64,000 nt of DNA from Lojkania enalia (taxonomy: Eukaryota > Ascomycota > Dothideomycetes > Pleosporales). Within the stretch, counting starts at the first letter, position 1. Every line of letters begins with the position of its first letter. Location of the stretch: positions 62,001-126,000 of the forward strand of contig ML986584.1 of assembly GCA_010094045.1 (NCBI GenBank), in the 5' to 3' direction. This document shows, piece after piece, positions 24,641 to 39,900 of the stretch. The notes under the pieces were generated by a model. It was given only the letters and a program-made list of their open reading frames with translations, was not told the DNA's origin and made no database searches. A program made the translations under genes and the position numbers.

Positions 24641-24842
24641 TATTATAAAAGTTCTAGTTTATAACTTAATCCCGTTCCTGTAATACTATAATAGTAGTTA
24701 CTCTTATACAACCCTATACCTATCTAGACTAAAATAAGTAAATAATATATATTTTACTACTATATACCTTCTCTTCTCTTTTTCTAACTTTAATAATAAT
24801 AGATTCTTATTATATCTAATTCTATTATATTTTTAAATCTTC
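24641..24842 (+). repeat. 3' LTR of gypsy-1
   Basis: Directly preceded by a purine-rich tract ending AGGAGGGGAA and followed by the duplication TTAAA. Confidence 0.85.
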
Positions 24843-25928
24843 TTAAATATATACTTAAACTTAAAATTAAATTTAATTAAAAGTATAACTATTTAAGAAC
24901 TAAATATAAGAATTTTAAGGTTATAAGAAGCTAGTTCTATTTTATATAGAATATAAAGGCTAAATATAGTATTATTAATAAAAATATATACAACTTTAAT
25001 AAATTAAATTTTATAATAGGTATAATATTAATAGAAGTAGTAGTTACTAGCTTTAAGAAATAGAATTAACTAAAGCAGCTCTAGCTAGGTAATTATAAAT
25101 AGACTATAGTTATCTAGAGTATTAATATAATAGGATAGGTAATACTACCTTTTATTATTTTTATAGGTATCTACTACCTCTCTATATAATATAAAGAAGA
25201 TAATATTCTACTAACCTAGGTTATATAGGTTACTAATAATAGCTAAACGATAAATAATATTAGTATTAAGTAGTTAAAGTACTTTAATATATATATAAAA
25301 GATTATACTATTAGTATATATTAATTACTAATTCTTAATAGTTATAAGAGCTATAACTTATTTAAATTTAGATAGCTTTATAAAAAAAAGAATATTATTA
25401 CTCTCTATATACTTCTATATTTATTATATCTACTATAGCTATTAGATATAGGTTATTTCTTACTTTTAAAGACTATATATAGGTATTAAGTTAAACAGCT
25501 AATACGTAGTTATATTAACTATATTATAAAAATCGAATTCTTACCCTATTTTAAAGTAGCTTTTAATATAGTAATTATAAAGAGTAATATTCTAAATAGC
25601 TTTTAAAATATTAGTTTAATTCTATTTAATTTAAATATAATATTATTAAAATTTAAAGTTTAGTTATATATACTAATATTTTTTATAATTAAAGATACTT
25701 TTTAAGAGTTAAAAATACTAAATAATTCTATTAAATTTAGGTCTTAATCTATATATATTTAATTAAGAGTTTAAAAGTATTTAGATAGTTTATCTATTTT
25801 AATAGTAGAAGTATTTAAATAGTTTATAAAGGGTACTATATATATAATATATAAAAATATACTATTATATATTTAGGTTACTAAGTTTTAAATAGCTAAT
25901 AAGGCTGCTATATAATATCGATTATATA

Positions 25929-27782
25929 ATATACCTTATAAGTGAGCAGCTTATATAAGTAAGTAGTTTAATCTATTACTAAAATATAATATTTAAGCTT
26001 TTAATAATAATATAATAATAAAATAATAAGAATATAGTCTAAAACAAGAATTAAGTAAACTTAACCCTCTTAACTATTAAAAGAGGCTAAATAAATAGTA
26101 AAAAACACACTACTTTAATATTTAATATAATTTAAATAACCGTATACTAATAATATACTAGAATCTACTTATAGCGTAATTATAAGCTTAACTTAAAAAG
26201 TCTAATAAAATTTAAAGAGGAGGTTATTATCTAATATATACTTAATCTAGATTTATAAGAATTTATATCTACTTTAACTACTATATAAAATATAGCTAAT
26301 AGCTTACTTACTAAATATAGTATAAGCTAGATTAATATATATTAGCTTAGAAACTTTATTAGATATACTTTTAAACTTAAAATACGCCTAAATTAGTTTT
26401 ATAATTATTAGAGAACTCTATATAAAGATTTTAAAGTAATTAAAGGCTAGTTTAAACTTATATAATATATTAAAAAGAAGTATAGTATTATAGATAAAAA
26501 TATATATAATTTTAATAAATCTAACTTTTAAATAGGCGTTATTTTATTATAACTAGTTATTATAAGTATAGAGAAATATAATTAACTTAAAGTAATTTAA
26601 TTAGATAATTATAAATAGATTTTAGTAATTTAGAGGATTAATACTACTAGCTAGATACTTCTACCCTTTATTATTATTACTAGTTACTACTATCTCTCTA
26701 CCTAGTATAAAGGTAATAATATACCTAAAAACTAGGCTATTATAGTTAATAAGAATAGTTAGATAATAAATAAACTTAGTATTAAGTAGTTAAAGTACTT
26801 TTATAAATATATAAAGGATTATATAATAGGCGCGCGTTAACTACTAATCTTTAATAGTTATAATAGTTATAACTTACTTAATTTCTAGAAACTCTATAAA
26901 AAATAGAGTATTATTCTACTCTATATACTAGCTTATTTATTATACCTATTATAGCTATTAGATATAAGCTACTTTTTACTATTAAAATATATATATAGAA
27001 ATTAGATCTTAATCTTAATATATAATTATATTAACTATATTATAAAACTTAAGTTTTTTCTAGCTTTTAAAGCTACTTTTAATATATTAATTATAAAGGA
27101 TAATATTTATATAAGTTTTTAAGAAGCTAGTCTAGTCTTATTTAATTTAGAAGTAGTACTTTTAAAGCTTAATATAAAGCTTTATATACTAATACTACTA
27201 GTATAAAATAATACCTTATAAGAAGTAAAAATACTAAATAATATATACGAGCTAGAAGCTTAATTAATATTAATTTATAATTAGATTTAAAGGGATATAA
27301 GTTTTTTACTAGTTTCTATTATTAAGAAGTTAAATTAGCTTAAAAAAGGTTTTATAAAAGTAATATATTAGATCGGATTAATATATAATAAAATTATTAG
27401 CCTTTAAAAAGTAAATAAAGTAGTAATAAAATAGAAATAGTAGAAAAAAAAGTAGATTTAAGTATAAGAGACTTTAATAAAAATATAAGAAGAGATAATT
27501 ATTACTAAAAAGAATAATAAGAAGAAAACTTAAGCTATAATATACTAATTTAGGGTGCGATTAGATATAAATAGATAGTATAAAGCGTATTATAGCTACT
27601 ATAATAAAACTAAATATAATTTTTATATATACTAAAAGGATATAGAAGTTTCTATAGAATAATTATATAAGTTATAAATTACTATTATATTATTTAGTTG
27701 TTAAACTATATATATATAAAGGTTAAAAAAGTTAATAGAGTAGACTATTTACTTATATAAGCCGCTTACTTATAAGGTATAT
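25929..27782 (+). mobile_element. Fot1/pogo-like element, type 2
   Basis: 1854 bp flanked by TA (25927-25928, 27783-27784). The inverted ends start ATATACCTTATAAG and continue with GCTTATATAAGTAA. Degenerate transposase is readable near 26490 (NIYNFNKSNF, from the NFDETGF motif). It sits inside the type 3 element, and comparison with the intact type 3 copy defines the insertion point. Confidence 0.88.
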
Positions 27783-27958
27783 TAAAAGAAAGTATATATA
27801 AAAGGAAGGTAACCTAATAATTAAAGAAGATATTTAATTAACTACTCTAAAAGAGTTTAATACTTATATTAATAGAAAGAAGAGTAGAAAGAAGATATAT
27901 ATTAATAGAAGCTAGCTAACTTAAAAGTACTATAGATAGTATAATAAAACTAGGTATA

Positions 27959-28218
27959 TATAACGATATAAAGAAATCGTTCTATAAAAAGCTCTATCTT
28001 TTTACTTATCTTATTCTACCTTTAATTCTACCTCTTTTCCTATCTATATATAGTTATATACTCCCTTATAAGTAGTTTAGTAGTTTTTCTATATTCTTTT
28101 ATATAAAGCTTATAAATATTAATAGAATTCTTAGATTTCTAATCTTCTATATACTTTTATATATCTTTAAGTAGATTTATACTATATTTAAACCTATTAT
28201 CTTATCTATACTATTATA
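27959..28218 (+). repeat. 5' LTR of gypsy-2
   Basis: Starts TATAACGATATAAAG and ends CTATTATA. The start and end dinucleotides TA/TA fit RIP-mutated TG/CA. Confidence 0.85.
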
Positions 28219-28338
28219 TTATATAGAAAAATTTAATATTACTAGTAATAATTTTTTTAATAATATTATATTAATTATTTATTTAAATATATTTAAATCT
28301 AAAATATATCTAATTTAATTTAAGTTATAATATTTATA

Positions 28339-30210
28339 ATATATAATATAAGTAAGCTAATTACCTAAGTAAGCTAATTATAATACTAAAACTATACTAA
28401 AATTATAACTACTTTTTATAAAATATTATACTTTCTTATATTCTATTATACTATATAGTATAGTAGCCTATTCTTCTATATCTATAGTATTATTTTTATA
28501 CGTCCGCGAGTTATGTCTAGCCTTACTATACTACCTATAATACCTTTAAATTAGCTAGCCTCTATTAATATACGCCTTCTTCCTACCCTTCTTCCTATTA
28601 GTATAAGTGCTAAACTCTTTTAGAGTAGTTAATTAAACGCCTTCTTTAATTATTAGGTTACCTTCCTTCTATATATACTTTCTTTTATACGATCGAGATT
28701 ATATAGCAACTTTATTAGCTACTTAAAGCTTAGTAACCTAAGTATATAATAGTACGTTTTTATATATTATATATATAGTACCCTTTATAAACTATTTAAA
28801 CGCCTCTACTATTAAAGTAGATAAACTATCTAAATACTTTTAAACTTTTAATTAAACGTATATAGATTAAGACCTAAATTTAATAGGATTATTTAGTATT
28901 TTTAACTTCTAAGAGGTATCTTTAACTATAGAAGATATTAGTATACGCAGTTAAACTTTAAACTTTAATAGTATTATATCTAGGTTAAATAGAACTAGAT
29001 TAATACTTTAAAAGCTACTTAGAATATTACTCTTTATAATTACTATATTAAAAGCTACTTTAAAGTAGGGTAAGAACTTAATTTTTATAATATAGTTAAT
29101 ATAACTATATATTAGCTGCTCGACTTAGCGCCTATACGCAGTTTTTAAAAGTAAGAAACAACCTATATCTAGTAGCTATAGTAGATATAATAAATATAGA
29201 GGTATATAGAGAGTAATAATATTCTTTTCTTTATAGAGCTACCTAAATTTAAGCGAGTTATAACTCTTATAGCTATTAAAAATTAGCAATTAATATATAC
29301 TAATAGTATAATCCTTTATATATATATTAAAGTATTTTAACTACTTAATACTAATATTATTTATCGTCCAGCCGTTATTAGTAATCTATATAGCCCAGGT
29401 TAGTAGAATATTATCTTCTTTATACTATATAGAGAGGTAGTAGATACTTATAAAGATAATAAAAGGTAGTATTACTTATCCTATCGTGTTAATCTTTTAG
29501 ATAACTATAGTCTACTTACGATTACCTAGCTAGAGCTATTTTAGTTAATTCCGTCTCTTAGAGCTAGTAACTACTACTCCTATTAATATTACGCTTATTA
29601 TAAAGCCTAATTTATTAAAGTTGTATATTTCTTCGTTAATGATACTATACTTAGCTTTTATATTCTATATAAAGTAGAACTAGCCTCTTATAACTTTAAG
29701 ATTCTTATATTTAACTCTTAAATAGTTGTACTTTTAATTAAATTTAACCTTAAGTTTAGGCGTACGTTTAATAAAGTTCTCTATCTAGTTCTTTTTAACC
29801 TAGCTAGTAGAGTATATAGCTAGTAGTAAATTAGCTATATTTTAAATAGTAGTAAGCTATAGTAGAAATCCTCTTATATTTAAATCTAGTATATACTAAA
29901 CAATTATCTACTCCTTAATCTTACTAAACTTTATTAAATTAGGCCGGTAATTATATTATAGAGCTGTTTTTTATCTTTATATACTAAGTATACTTTAAAA
30001 GATATTATAAATTAATATAACGCGATATATAGTTAGTATTATATCTTATTAAAGAGTTTAAAGTATAAGCTATATTTTAGCTTCTTTCTAAATTAATTCT
30101 ATAGTTATTAGTTATAGTATAATACTATAAAGTATAATTATCGCGATTTTAGTAGAGTTTTAATATTATAATCAGCTTATTTAGGTAATTAGCTTACTTA
30201 TACTATATAT
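28339..30210 (-). mobile_element. Fot1/pogo-like element, type 3, uninterrupted copy
   Basis: 1872 bp with TA at 28337-28338 and 30211-30212. Inverted ends of about 60 bp contain GTAAGCTAATTACC. Minus-strand reading around 29000-29300 shows a degenerate DDE domain: LLDIGCFLLLK and INYIIKIKFL correspond to the conserved region after the second catalytic Asp. It is inserted in gypsy-2 and used here as the reference for the split type 3 element. Confidence 0.9.
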
Positions 30211-33200
30211 TATACTATTATATTAAATTATTTAGTTACCTAAATAGAATTTTAAAAACCTTTTATTAATTAAAACTTTTAGGTTTAAAACTTTCTATTT
30301 TCTATAATTAGAATTACCTTTAAAAAAGTTATATAGAGTATATCTAGGTAGAAACTTAAAGACTACTAATAACCTATTAGAATTAAAAGTAACTACTAAT
30401 ATTTAACTATAATTTACCTTCTAATTCCTATACTAAAATTAATATATATATAAGTTATAATAAGAGTAAACTTCTATCTACGTATATAAAATAACTATTA
30501 TCTTTTATAGGGGGTTCTATAATAGGCGGACTTCTCTTTATAAAGTTAGTAGTAAAAAACCTATCTAATTTAGAAGAAAATTAGAGTAAACTAACCTTTA
30601 AAAAATAAATTACAATTTTATAAGAGGAGATTATATATTTAATATAATAGAGAATTATTAGTTCTAATTAACTTCTATAAACTACTAAATTAGTACTAAT
30701 AATATACTAAAAAACTTTTATAACTCCTCTAGTAAGAAACCTTTTAACTATTTTTAAACTTTTTTAAGCCTATTTTATTAAATATATATTTAAAATTAAA
30801 AGTCTTATAAATAGTAATAAACTTATATTTAAATAATAGTAAGTTTTAATTCTAGATTAACTTAAGATTAATATAGATTACTATTAGATAGAGTATATAT
30901 ATATAGTATTAGTATAGAGATATACCTCTAATACTGCGAAAGAGTATTTAAAGCTAAAATACCTAGCTAAATTAAACTAGTATTAGTTTAAAAATATTAA
31001 AGAAATAATTTTACTTCTATAATTATATTTTATTATAAATAAAGAAGAGTTTCTAAACGTAAATAAGTACTATTTAAATAGTTCTTAAATAGGAAATAGA
31101 AACGCTTAGAAAAACTTTCTATCTTAAACTTAAATAGATATAATTTATTAAATATCGATTTATCGTATTTATTTAAAGAAAAGTATTTCTAAATCTCTAC
31201 TATTTTATATTTAAAAAGTATTAGTATATAATTAAATACTTTTATTAATACTAGTACTTAAAGCTTTCTATTCTTTAATTCTATAGTAGTTAGATTACTC
31301 TTCTAAATTCTATATATATTAATATAGCGTTTACTTTTTAAAATTACTATTAAAAGTTTTTAGGACTGTATTTAAACCCTAGTTAATTAGTATATTTACT
31401 TATACCTATAAATTAATAGAAGAACTATTTAAAACTACTTATTTATTATTATAGATCTAGATACTTAGGATTATATTATTAGTATTAAATAGTTATATTA
31501 CTTTTAACTCTAGCTAGATATAGATAAAAATTGGATTATATAACTTTTTAAGTATCCTACTATTTATAATCTATTACCTTCTCTTCTTATATAATTAACT
31601 TAACTAGTATATAATAAGAAGATAAAACTAGATATTTAGTAATATAACGCTTTATAGAAAAAGAACTAGTATTAGTAGTTCTATAGTCTAACTATCTATT
31701 ATATTAAAAGTCTACTAAAACTACTAAAATTATATTAATCTTTTATAATTTATAGTCTAAATAAGTTTAGAGCTTTTATATACCTATATATAATAAAGTC
31801 TAAATCTAATTTAAAGAAAACCTATTCTTCTATTATTACTCTTATTATAACTAATACTTTCTACTTTAATATAAAGAGAAAAGAGAATAAGTTTTTCTCT
31901 ATATCTCTATATAAAATTAAACAGCTAATTAAAGATAAGTAAGTTTTAGAGTTAGAAGATAAAGCTAAAAATAAAATACTAGTAAATCTCTAATTACTAT
32001 CTAAATATTATAGATATTAGAATATATTTAGTAAAATTATAGCTTATTTATTACTAGAATATTACTTTTATAATTATAAGATTATTCTTATAAAACTTCT
32101 TTCTAATAGTTATAGCCTATTATATAAATAGAATATTAAAGAGTTAGAAGTAACTAAAAAGTATATTATAGATAATTTACGGAATAGGTATATTAAGTAG
32201 AATCTAAGCTCTTTTATATTTCTAATCCTATATATCTATAAACTTAATAGTAACTTATATATCTATATAAATTATTATAAATTTAATATTCTTATCTATA
32301 AAAATATATATCTAATACTATATATAAATAAACTTTTATTTAAACCTATTAAAGTAGTAATTTTTACTAAATTTAATATTTATATAACTTTTAATAAAAT
32401 TAGAATAAACTTTAATTTTAAAAAATATACTACCTTTTAAACTTAATATAGAACTTATAAATATAAAGTTCTACTTTTTAGATTATATAATAGTCTAATA
32501 ATTTACTAGTACTATATAAATAATATACTAATTAACTATCTAGATAACTTTTATATTACTTATCTAGATAATATTCTTATCTATTTTAAAGATAAGATAA
32601 TATATACTATCTATATTAAAAAAGTTCTTAAAAGATTATATTAAATAGAGTTATAAGTTAATATTAAGAAGAGCGAATTTTATATTACCTAAACTAAATA
32701 CTTTAATTATATTCTCTTAAATAAAAATTTTAAGGTTAATTTAGAGAAGGTAGAAGTATTATATAACTAGTAACTATCTACTATTATAATAGATATAAAA
32801 TCTTTTTTAAATTTTACTAGATTCTATTAATAGTTTATACTAGAATTCTTATATATTATAAAGCTAATTATTATACTATAGAACTTTATAACCTTTTTTA
32901 TATAGACTTTAGAATATAATATTATCTTTAAGAAATTAAAATTAGCTCTATTAAGTATACCTACTTTCTACTATTTTAACCCTACGTTAGAAATAAAAAT
33001 AGAAACTAATACCTCTAATAGAATAGTTATAAAAGTACTATTATAAAAATATTTTAATAGAAAATAGTACTCTATAATATTTTATAATAAAGTTTTATCT
33101 AGTTTAAAACTAAACTAGAAGATTTATAATAAGAAACTATTCGCAATTATTACTATATTTAAATAATAGAAAATAGAACTTACTTTAATAGCTACTAGAA

Positions 33201-36170
33201 CTCTAATATATACTAATTATTACTTACTTAAATATTTTATAACTATAAAAGTACTTAATATTTATTAAGTTTATTAGACTAAGGAATTAGTTTAGTATTA
33301 GTTCTAAATTAAGTATACTCTAGATAAGAATAATATTAGAGTAGATATTTTTAGTTATTATAAATAAAATATAGAAAACTTAAAAGTAGCTTAAACTAAT
33401 AACTAGTTAAAAGTTCTACTTAAACTATATTAACTTTACTTCTAAATTAATACTAAATTAGTCTAATTTTATATTATTTAAATAATAATTTAAATAGTTA
33501 TATTAAATATTATTAAAGGTTAAAAGTAGATTATATTATTAAACTTTCTAGAGTTAATTAATATATTATTATAAAAAAACTAAGCTTCTTTTATATAAGA
33601 ATATATACTTTTATTCTATAAATATTAGATAGAAAATAGACTACTCTTCTATAATAATTACTTATATATTCTATTAGATTTAGACTTTTATATATAACTT
33701 ATATAAGAGGCTTATAACTAAATATCCTCTATATACTTAAGTATTACTAAAACCTATTAGTTACTATTTTAAAAGTACTATTAAAAGGATATAGAGGCTA
33801 TTTATAAATAATATATATAGAATTATATTTTATACTATAAAGCTTATCTAATATAAACTTAAACTCTAGGTTTTATCTATCTACTTCTTATATTAAATTA
33901 ACTAATATAGTACCTATATATTAACTTTAAGAATTTTCCTATAGATAAGTCTAGATATAATTAGATTATAGTAGTAATTAATCGCCTATCTAAATAAGCT
34001 ATATCTATTCTCTACTATTATATAATTAATATAAGAGGAATAGCTAAATTATTTATTTAATAGATATACTACTTTAGCTATATATTTAAAACTATTATTT
34101 TAAACTAAGAACTTTAGTTTATATCTAGTTTCTAGTTTAAATTCTACTATATCTTAGGTATAAAAATTAAACTATCTACTACTTATTATAAAGAAACTAA
34201 TAGATAGATAGAAATTATAAATAAGTATATTAATTAAAAATTATATTCTTTTATATTCTTCTACTAAAATAATTAGAGCTTTCTATTACCTATAATTAAC
34301 TAAATATAAGTAACTCTACTCTATATAACTATTAGAATATCTCTATATTAGATTCTATATAGATTTAAGCCTTATTAAAGTTAGAATTAAAAATATTCTA
34401 TTAATTTTATTATTATAATAGATAAATTAAATTATAAAAATATTCTAGCTCTAGTAACTTATATATATATAACCTAGAAAATTATAAAAGCTAATATTAA
34501 GAAAGTTTAGGATTATATATAATCTATTATTAACTATTATTAGTAACTAATTAATTAGTAAATTAATAATATAGTCTACTTAAATACTAAAAATCTTACG
34601 GTCTAGAGATTAAGCTAAAAGCTATCTAATTAATAGAAGAGCTTTTTTAAAGTATTAAAGTAGATTAAAAATTTATACTATTTATAACTATTCTTAAAAT
34701 TAAATATATATAATATTTTTATACTAAACCTATTATATAAAAACTTCTAAGACTTTTTATTTAGATAAAAAGTTTTAAAACTACCTACTATTACTATTAA
34801 TAGAGTAGAAGAGTAGGAGGTTAAAGAAATACTAGCTAGTAAGTTATATTATAAGACCTTTAAATACTATATAAAATAGGTAGAATATAATTCTAATCTA
34901 ATCTAATATAAAGTTTTAAACTTTATAAGTTTACTTTATAAATTAAAAGCTTTTTATAATAAGTATCTAAATTGTCTAGAACCCTTAAAAGCTCTAATTA
35001 AATAGATTAAAGTATATAAAGATAGTATAGAAAATAGAAATTATCTAGTAGATAATAATATATAAGAGTTAAGTAGTAGATTTTTAAAAACTAAAATATA
35101 GGCTCGAAATTACTCTTTTATAAAATCTAGAGAATCTAATAGTAAACTATTAGATACCTCTTTAGTTCTCTTCTCTTCTACTCTTCTTCCTCTTTCTTCC
35201 CTCTAAACTCCTCTTAAACCTTTTCTACTTTATTCTTAACTATTTAAAAGTACTATAATATTAGTTTAAAAGTTAAATATTAGAGTTTTTAAAGTTAAAA
35301 TCTAATAGAGTAATTTAGTACTCTAGTAGAATAAAACTATCTAGATACTAGCTATAAGAAGACTATTTTTCTAACTTTTTATAATTTAGACTATAAATAT
35401 TAGGTTATAAACAGACTCTAAAATAGCCTTAAAAGCTATCTTTTTATCTTTCTTATCTTCTATATATTAGACTACTACCTATAGTTTAAGATAGCTCTAA
35501 AGGACTAGAAACTTCTTCTTATAGTAGGAGGAAATCTATAAATATATTAGTAGTAAATACTCTACTAGTATTAGATATAATTTATATAAGATTATACTTT
35601 TTATTTTATAAGATATAATATTTATATTTTTTTAATCTTAGAAACTAAAAGGAAAATATTATATACTATTTATAAGCGAGTATATATATAGTTTAAAAGT
35701 AGATAATCTAGAAGACTTTTAAAAAAGCTTTAAAAGGCGGGTAGAATAGTATATTAATTAATTTTTTCTATAAAGTATTAGTAATACTTTAATAATTAAT
35801 AGTTTTAGGGACGTATAATAATATATATAGAGTAGAAGTTATTATTTAGTTAAGAAAACTTAGTTAATAGCAACCTAATAATATATTAAAGCTAGTAAAT
35901 ATTTATTACTATATATAATAAAATTATAATATTAATAAACTATTATAATAGTAGTTACTAGCCGATATATAGGTTAATTATATTTACTATAAAAACCTTA
36001 TTTAATATTATATTAATAAATATATTTCTATAAGTAACTATATATATTAGTTTTTACTAGTAAATACTTTTTTAAAGAAATTTCTTTATACTAGAACTTA
36101 TTTATAATAGTTTTAATTCCCTCCTAAACTAGTATAGATAGGGACTATTAGCTTATAAGAAGGGGGGTAG

Positions 36171-36430
36171 TATAATAATATAAAGAAACCGTTCTATAAA
36201 AAGCTCTATCTTTTTACTTATCTTATCCTACCCCTAATTCTACCTCTTTTTCTATCTATATATAGTTATATACTCCCTTATAAATAGCTTAGTAGTTTTT
36301 CTATATCCTTTTATATAAGGTTTATAGGTATTAATAGAATTTCTAGGTTCTTAATCCCCTATATACTTCTATATACCTCTAAGTAGATTTATACTATATT
36401 TAGACCTATTATCTTACCTATATTATTATA
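36171..36430 (+). repeat. 3' LTR of gypsy-2
   Basis: Pairs with 27959-28218 and is followed immediately by the duplication GTATA. Confidence 0.85.
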
Positions 36431-36679
36431 GTATAACTTATAGATATATAAAAATAATACTATAGATATAGAAGAATAGGCTACTATATTATATAATATA
36501 ATAGAATATAAGAAAGTATAATATTTTATAAAAAGTAGTTATAATTTTAATATAGTTTTAATATTATAATTAGCTTACTTAAATAATTAGCTTACTTATA
36601 CTATATATTATAATAATTAAAATAGTTAATTCTATTTTAACTTATCTATAAAATCTATTTAATTCTATTAATAAGTAAT

Positions 36680-36982
36680 TATTATAGTAATACTATAATA
36701 CCTCTATACCTATACTATTCTTACTATAATACCTAAACTAGCTACTAGTAACAACTATTAACTACTAGCTAAAATATAACCGACTTATTTTAACTATAAT
36801 AGAGGAAGGTTTTACTAACCCAGCTAGCCTATATAGTAGTATAGACCTAGCTCTTATAAAAACCTATATAATATAGATATTTCTATTCTTTATATAACGT
36901 TTTAATATTTATATATAGTATATAGTAATAGAGTTAACTATTTAAAGTACGATTAATTAACTATATATAAACGTTTATAATA
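36680..36982 (+). repeat. 5' LTR of gypsy-3
   Basis: Starts TATTATAGTAATAC and is preceded by GTAAT. Confidence 0.85.
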
Positions 36983-39900
36983 TTATATTATATTATCTAT
37001 TATTATATACTATAGATAAAAACGCGTTTATTAATATATTTAAAAAGATCTAAGGTAAGTTAAACTTTTTATAGTAAAAGAATAAAATACTTATAGAAGT
37101 TTTAATAATCTAGAAGAACTGCTATAAGTTAGATTTTAAAGCGATATAAAGGGAATTTAGTAGCTATTAAATAGCTACCTCTCTACTAGCTACTAGTATA
37201 TTAATAGTAATAGAACTATTACCTATTCTTAGTCTAATTTAGCCTATAATTCTAGCTTTTAAATAGATATCTATATTAACTTCTAATCTACTTAAGATTA
37301 TATATAATTTATATTTCTATTCTAACTATTTATCTAACCTTCTAATATTTTTTAGTAAATATTTAAAGCTTTTATACTTTATTAGAAAGCTCTACTATAA
37401 ACTAGAAGAAAATACTAACTAATACTTAACTAAACGTACTTATCTTCTATATATTTATTCTCGTCTAAAATAAGATTTAGTAATATTAGTTAATCTATTA
37501 ATAGATAAGAGTATTAATTTTATAGATAGTTTAGTCGCCTTCTTAAAATCTACCTATAGCGACTAGAATAAGAAGACTATAATATAGAGTAAACTAGAGA
37601 CCTTAAAATAAGGCTGAAGTAAGTTCTTTACTTACTTTATTAAATTCTAATACTTAATTATAGATACTAAACTAAATAAGACTAGATAAATTATATATCT
37701 CTAATATTCTCTCTCTAATAAACTCTACCGTACTATAATTAGTATTATAATACCTAGTACCCTAAATAACTATACTAACCTATATTATCTATTTAATAAC
37801 TATTATAAATAACTAAAATATTATACTATTTATTAAAAGAACTTAAATATTATAGAATTTAATACTTTTAGTTATATATCTATAAGCTCTAATAAATAAG
37901 AAAGGTACTATTATAAAGAATGTTATTATAAGTATAGTAGTAAAAGATATATTTTACTAGAATATAGTACCCCTTTACTATTAATCTATTAAGGGTTTTA
38001 AAGCCCTACTATACCTTATAAATCCTACTTTTAATCTTCTAACCGATTTTCTAACTAATTCTTAATATACTTATTATCTTATAAATAAGACTATTACTTT
38101 TACTTTTAAATATAGCTAGTTTTACTAATTAAAATATTATTAAAAGGTCTATTCTAGAAGTAAATTATTTTCTAGAATTATATCTACCCTAAATCTTTAT
38201 ATATTTATAAAACTAGCCTCTATAGAAATAGTTATAAAACTATTAGATTCTAGCTTCTTTTTTAATCTATTAAGATCTAGTCTAGTAAAATATTAATATT
38301 CTTATTAATATTAGAGTTATTAGTTATAGCTATATTTATAGAGATTTTATATATACTTTAAAACTCTAAAAGATATAATTTTTATATAATTTATATCTAA
38401 CTAGTTTTAATAGAAAAGTTTTTTATAGAGGGATTATCTTTTATTTAATTATCTTAACCCTCTAATATTTAAACTATTTAGAGATAATATATTTCTATAT
38501 AACTATACTAGAAAAATACTAGTTAATTCTAAAATAGCTATAAATATATAAGTATTATATAAACCTAAACTATAAGAATAAATAGTTAGTTTTTACTACT
38601 AACTAATACCTAATTTAATATTTATAATCTACTAATACTACTATCTATTAATAAGCTATTTAAATAGTTATTAAAAATTATAAACTATCTAAATCTAATA
38701 TAAAAGAAGATTTTAAAGTAATTAATTTATAACTTCTATATAGTCTAAAACTTAGATAGTACTATTTAAAACTCTATCTATTAAGTTATACTTAATATAA
38801 TTACTAGTTATTTAAAATACTATATTAGTTAAAAGAATTTAAAATTAAAACTAATCTAACTTTAAATAAAAATTATAATTAAGAAAATCTATTTAAACCT
38901 AAATATTTAAAGTTTATACTATATCTAGATATATATTATATAAATACTATATTACTAGTTTAACTTTTTTAGTAATTTAACTATAAAATTTTTACTATAT
39001 TAATAGTTAATATTAATAAAACTTTAGCTTTAAAGGTATATACTAATTCTATTATTAAAGTATTTAAAGAATATTATAATCTATTATCTATCTTTTTATA
39101 TAAGAATATAGATAAGTTATCTAAATAATAACTATATAATTATAAGATTAAACTAGAGAATAGTAAATAAACTAGCTTTAATCTATTCTATAAAATATTC
39201 TAGAACGAGTTAAAGGTACTAAAAAAGTACTTTAATAAGAACTTATCTAAGAGATTTATTAGAGTAAGCTTATTACTAGTAGTTATATCTATAATCTTTA
39301 TAAAGAAACTTAGAGGTAGTTTTTAATTTTATATAAACTATAGAGCTCTAAATATTATTACTATTAAAAACTAATATCTAATTTTATTAATCTAAAAAAT
39401 ATTAACCTAATTTAATAAGGCTAAGTATTATATAAAATTTAATATTATTACTATATTTAATAAACTAAAGATTATTAAGAAAGATAAATAGAAAACTACT
39501 TTTTATATATATTATAAGCTGTTTAAATATCTAGTAATACCCTTTAATCTAGTTAATATTTTAAGTATATTCTAGTACTTTATAAATAATATACTAAAAC
39601 TATATTTTAATATATTCTATACTATCTATATTAATAATATTCTAATATTTAGTAAGAATTTAAAGGATTATAAGTAATATATTTAGCTAGTCCTTAAAGC
39701 TTTAAAAGCGAATAGTCTATAGCTTAATATAGATAAGTATAAGTTCTACTAGTTAAAAGTAACCTACTTAAGATATATAATTATTATAGAAGGGATTTAT
39801 ATAGATTTAAAGAAGGTAGAGATAATTATTAACTAAAAATACTCTAAGAATATAAAAGATATTTAAGCTTTTATAAGCTTTATAAACTTCTACTAATAAT

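Larger units (their letters stand above)
17483..24842 (+). mobile_element. Ty3/gypsy retrotransposon gypsy-1, RIP-mutated
   Basis: LTRs of 202 bp (17483-17684, 24641-24842) enclose a dead gag-pol; a TTAAA duplication flanks it at 17478-17482 and 24843-24847. A purine-rich tract (24620-24640) sits before the 3' LTR. Degenerate plus-strand translation shows reverse transcriptase (YLNNILIY in place of YLDD, near 20160) followed by an integrase core (IIIDRLSKRVLFI, near 23560). This order, RT before integrase, is Ty3/gypsy type. A type 1 pogo element is nested inside in inverse orientation. Without it the element is about 5.5 kb. Confidence 0.85.
27959..36430 (+). mobile_element. Ty3/gypsy retrotransposon gypsy-2, RIP-mutated
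   Basis: LTRs of 260 bp (27959-28218, 36171-36430) and target duplication GTATA (27954-27958, 36431-36435). A G-rich purine tract precedes the 3' LTR. RT is recognisable near 32550 (YLDNILIYF for YLDDILIY) and integrase near 33960 (VVINRLSK). A second type 3 pogo element is nested near its 5' end. Without it the element is about 6.6 kb. Confidence 0.88.
17039..36608 (+). mobile_element. Fot1/pogo-like element, type 3, split into four pieces by insertions
   Basis: Pieces are 17039-17482, 24848-25928, 27785-27958 and 36436-36608, flanked by TA at 17037-17038 and 36609-36610. Together they sum to exactly 1872 bp, the length of the uninterrupted type 3 copy at 28339-30210. Inverted ends begin ATATATAGTATAAGTAAG. 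The degenerate transposase is in plus orientation, with a NIYNFNK remnant of the NFDET motif near 24985. Interrupting elements are gypsy-1, a type 2 pogo element, and gypsy-2. Confidence 0.9.
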
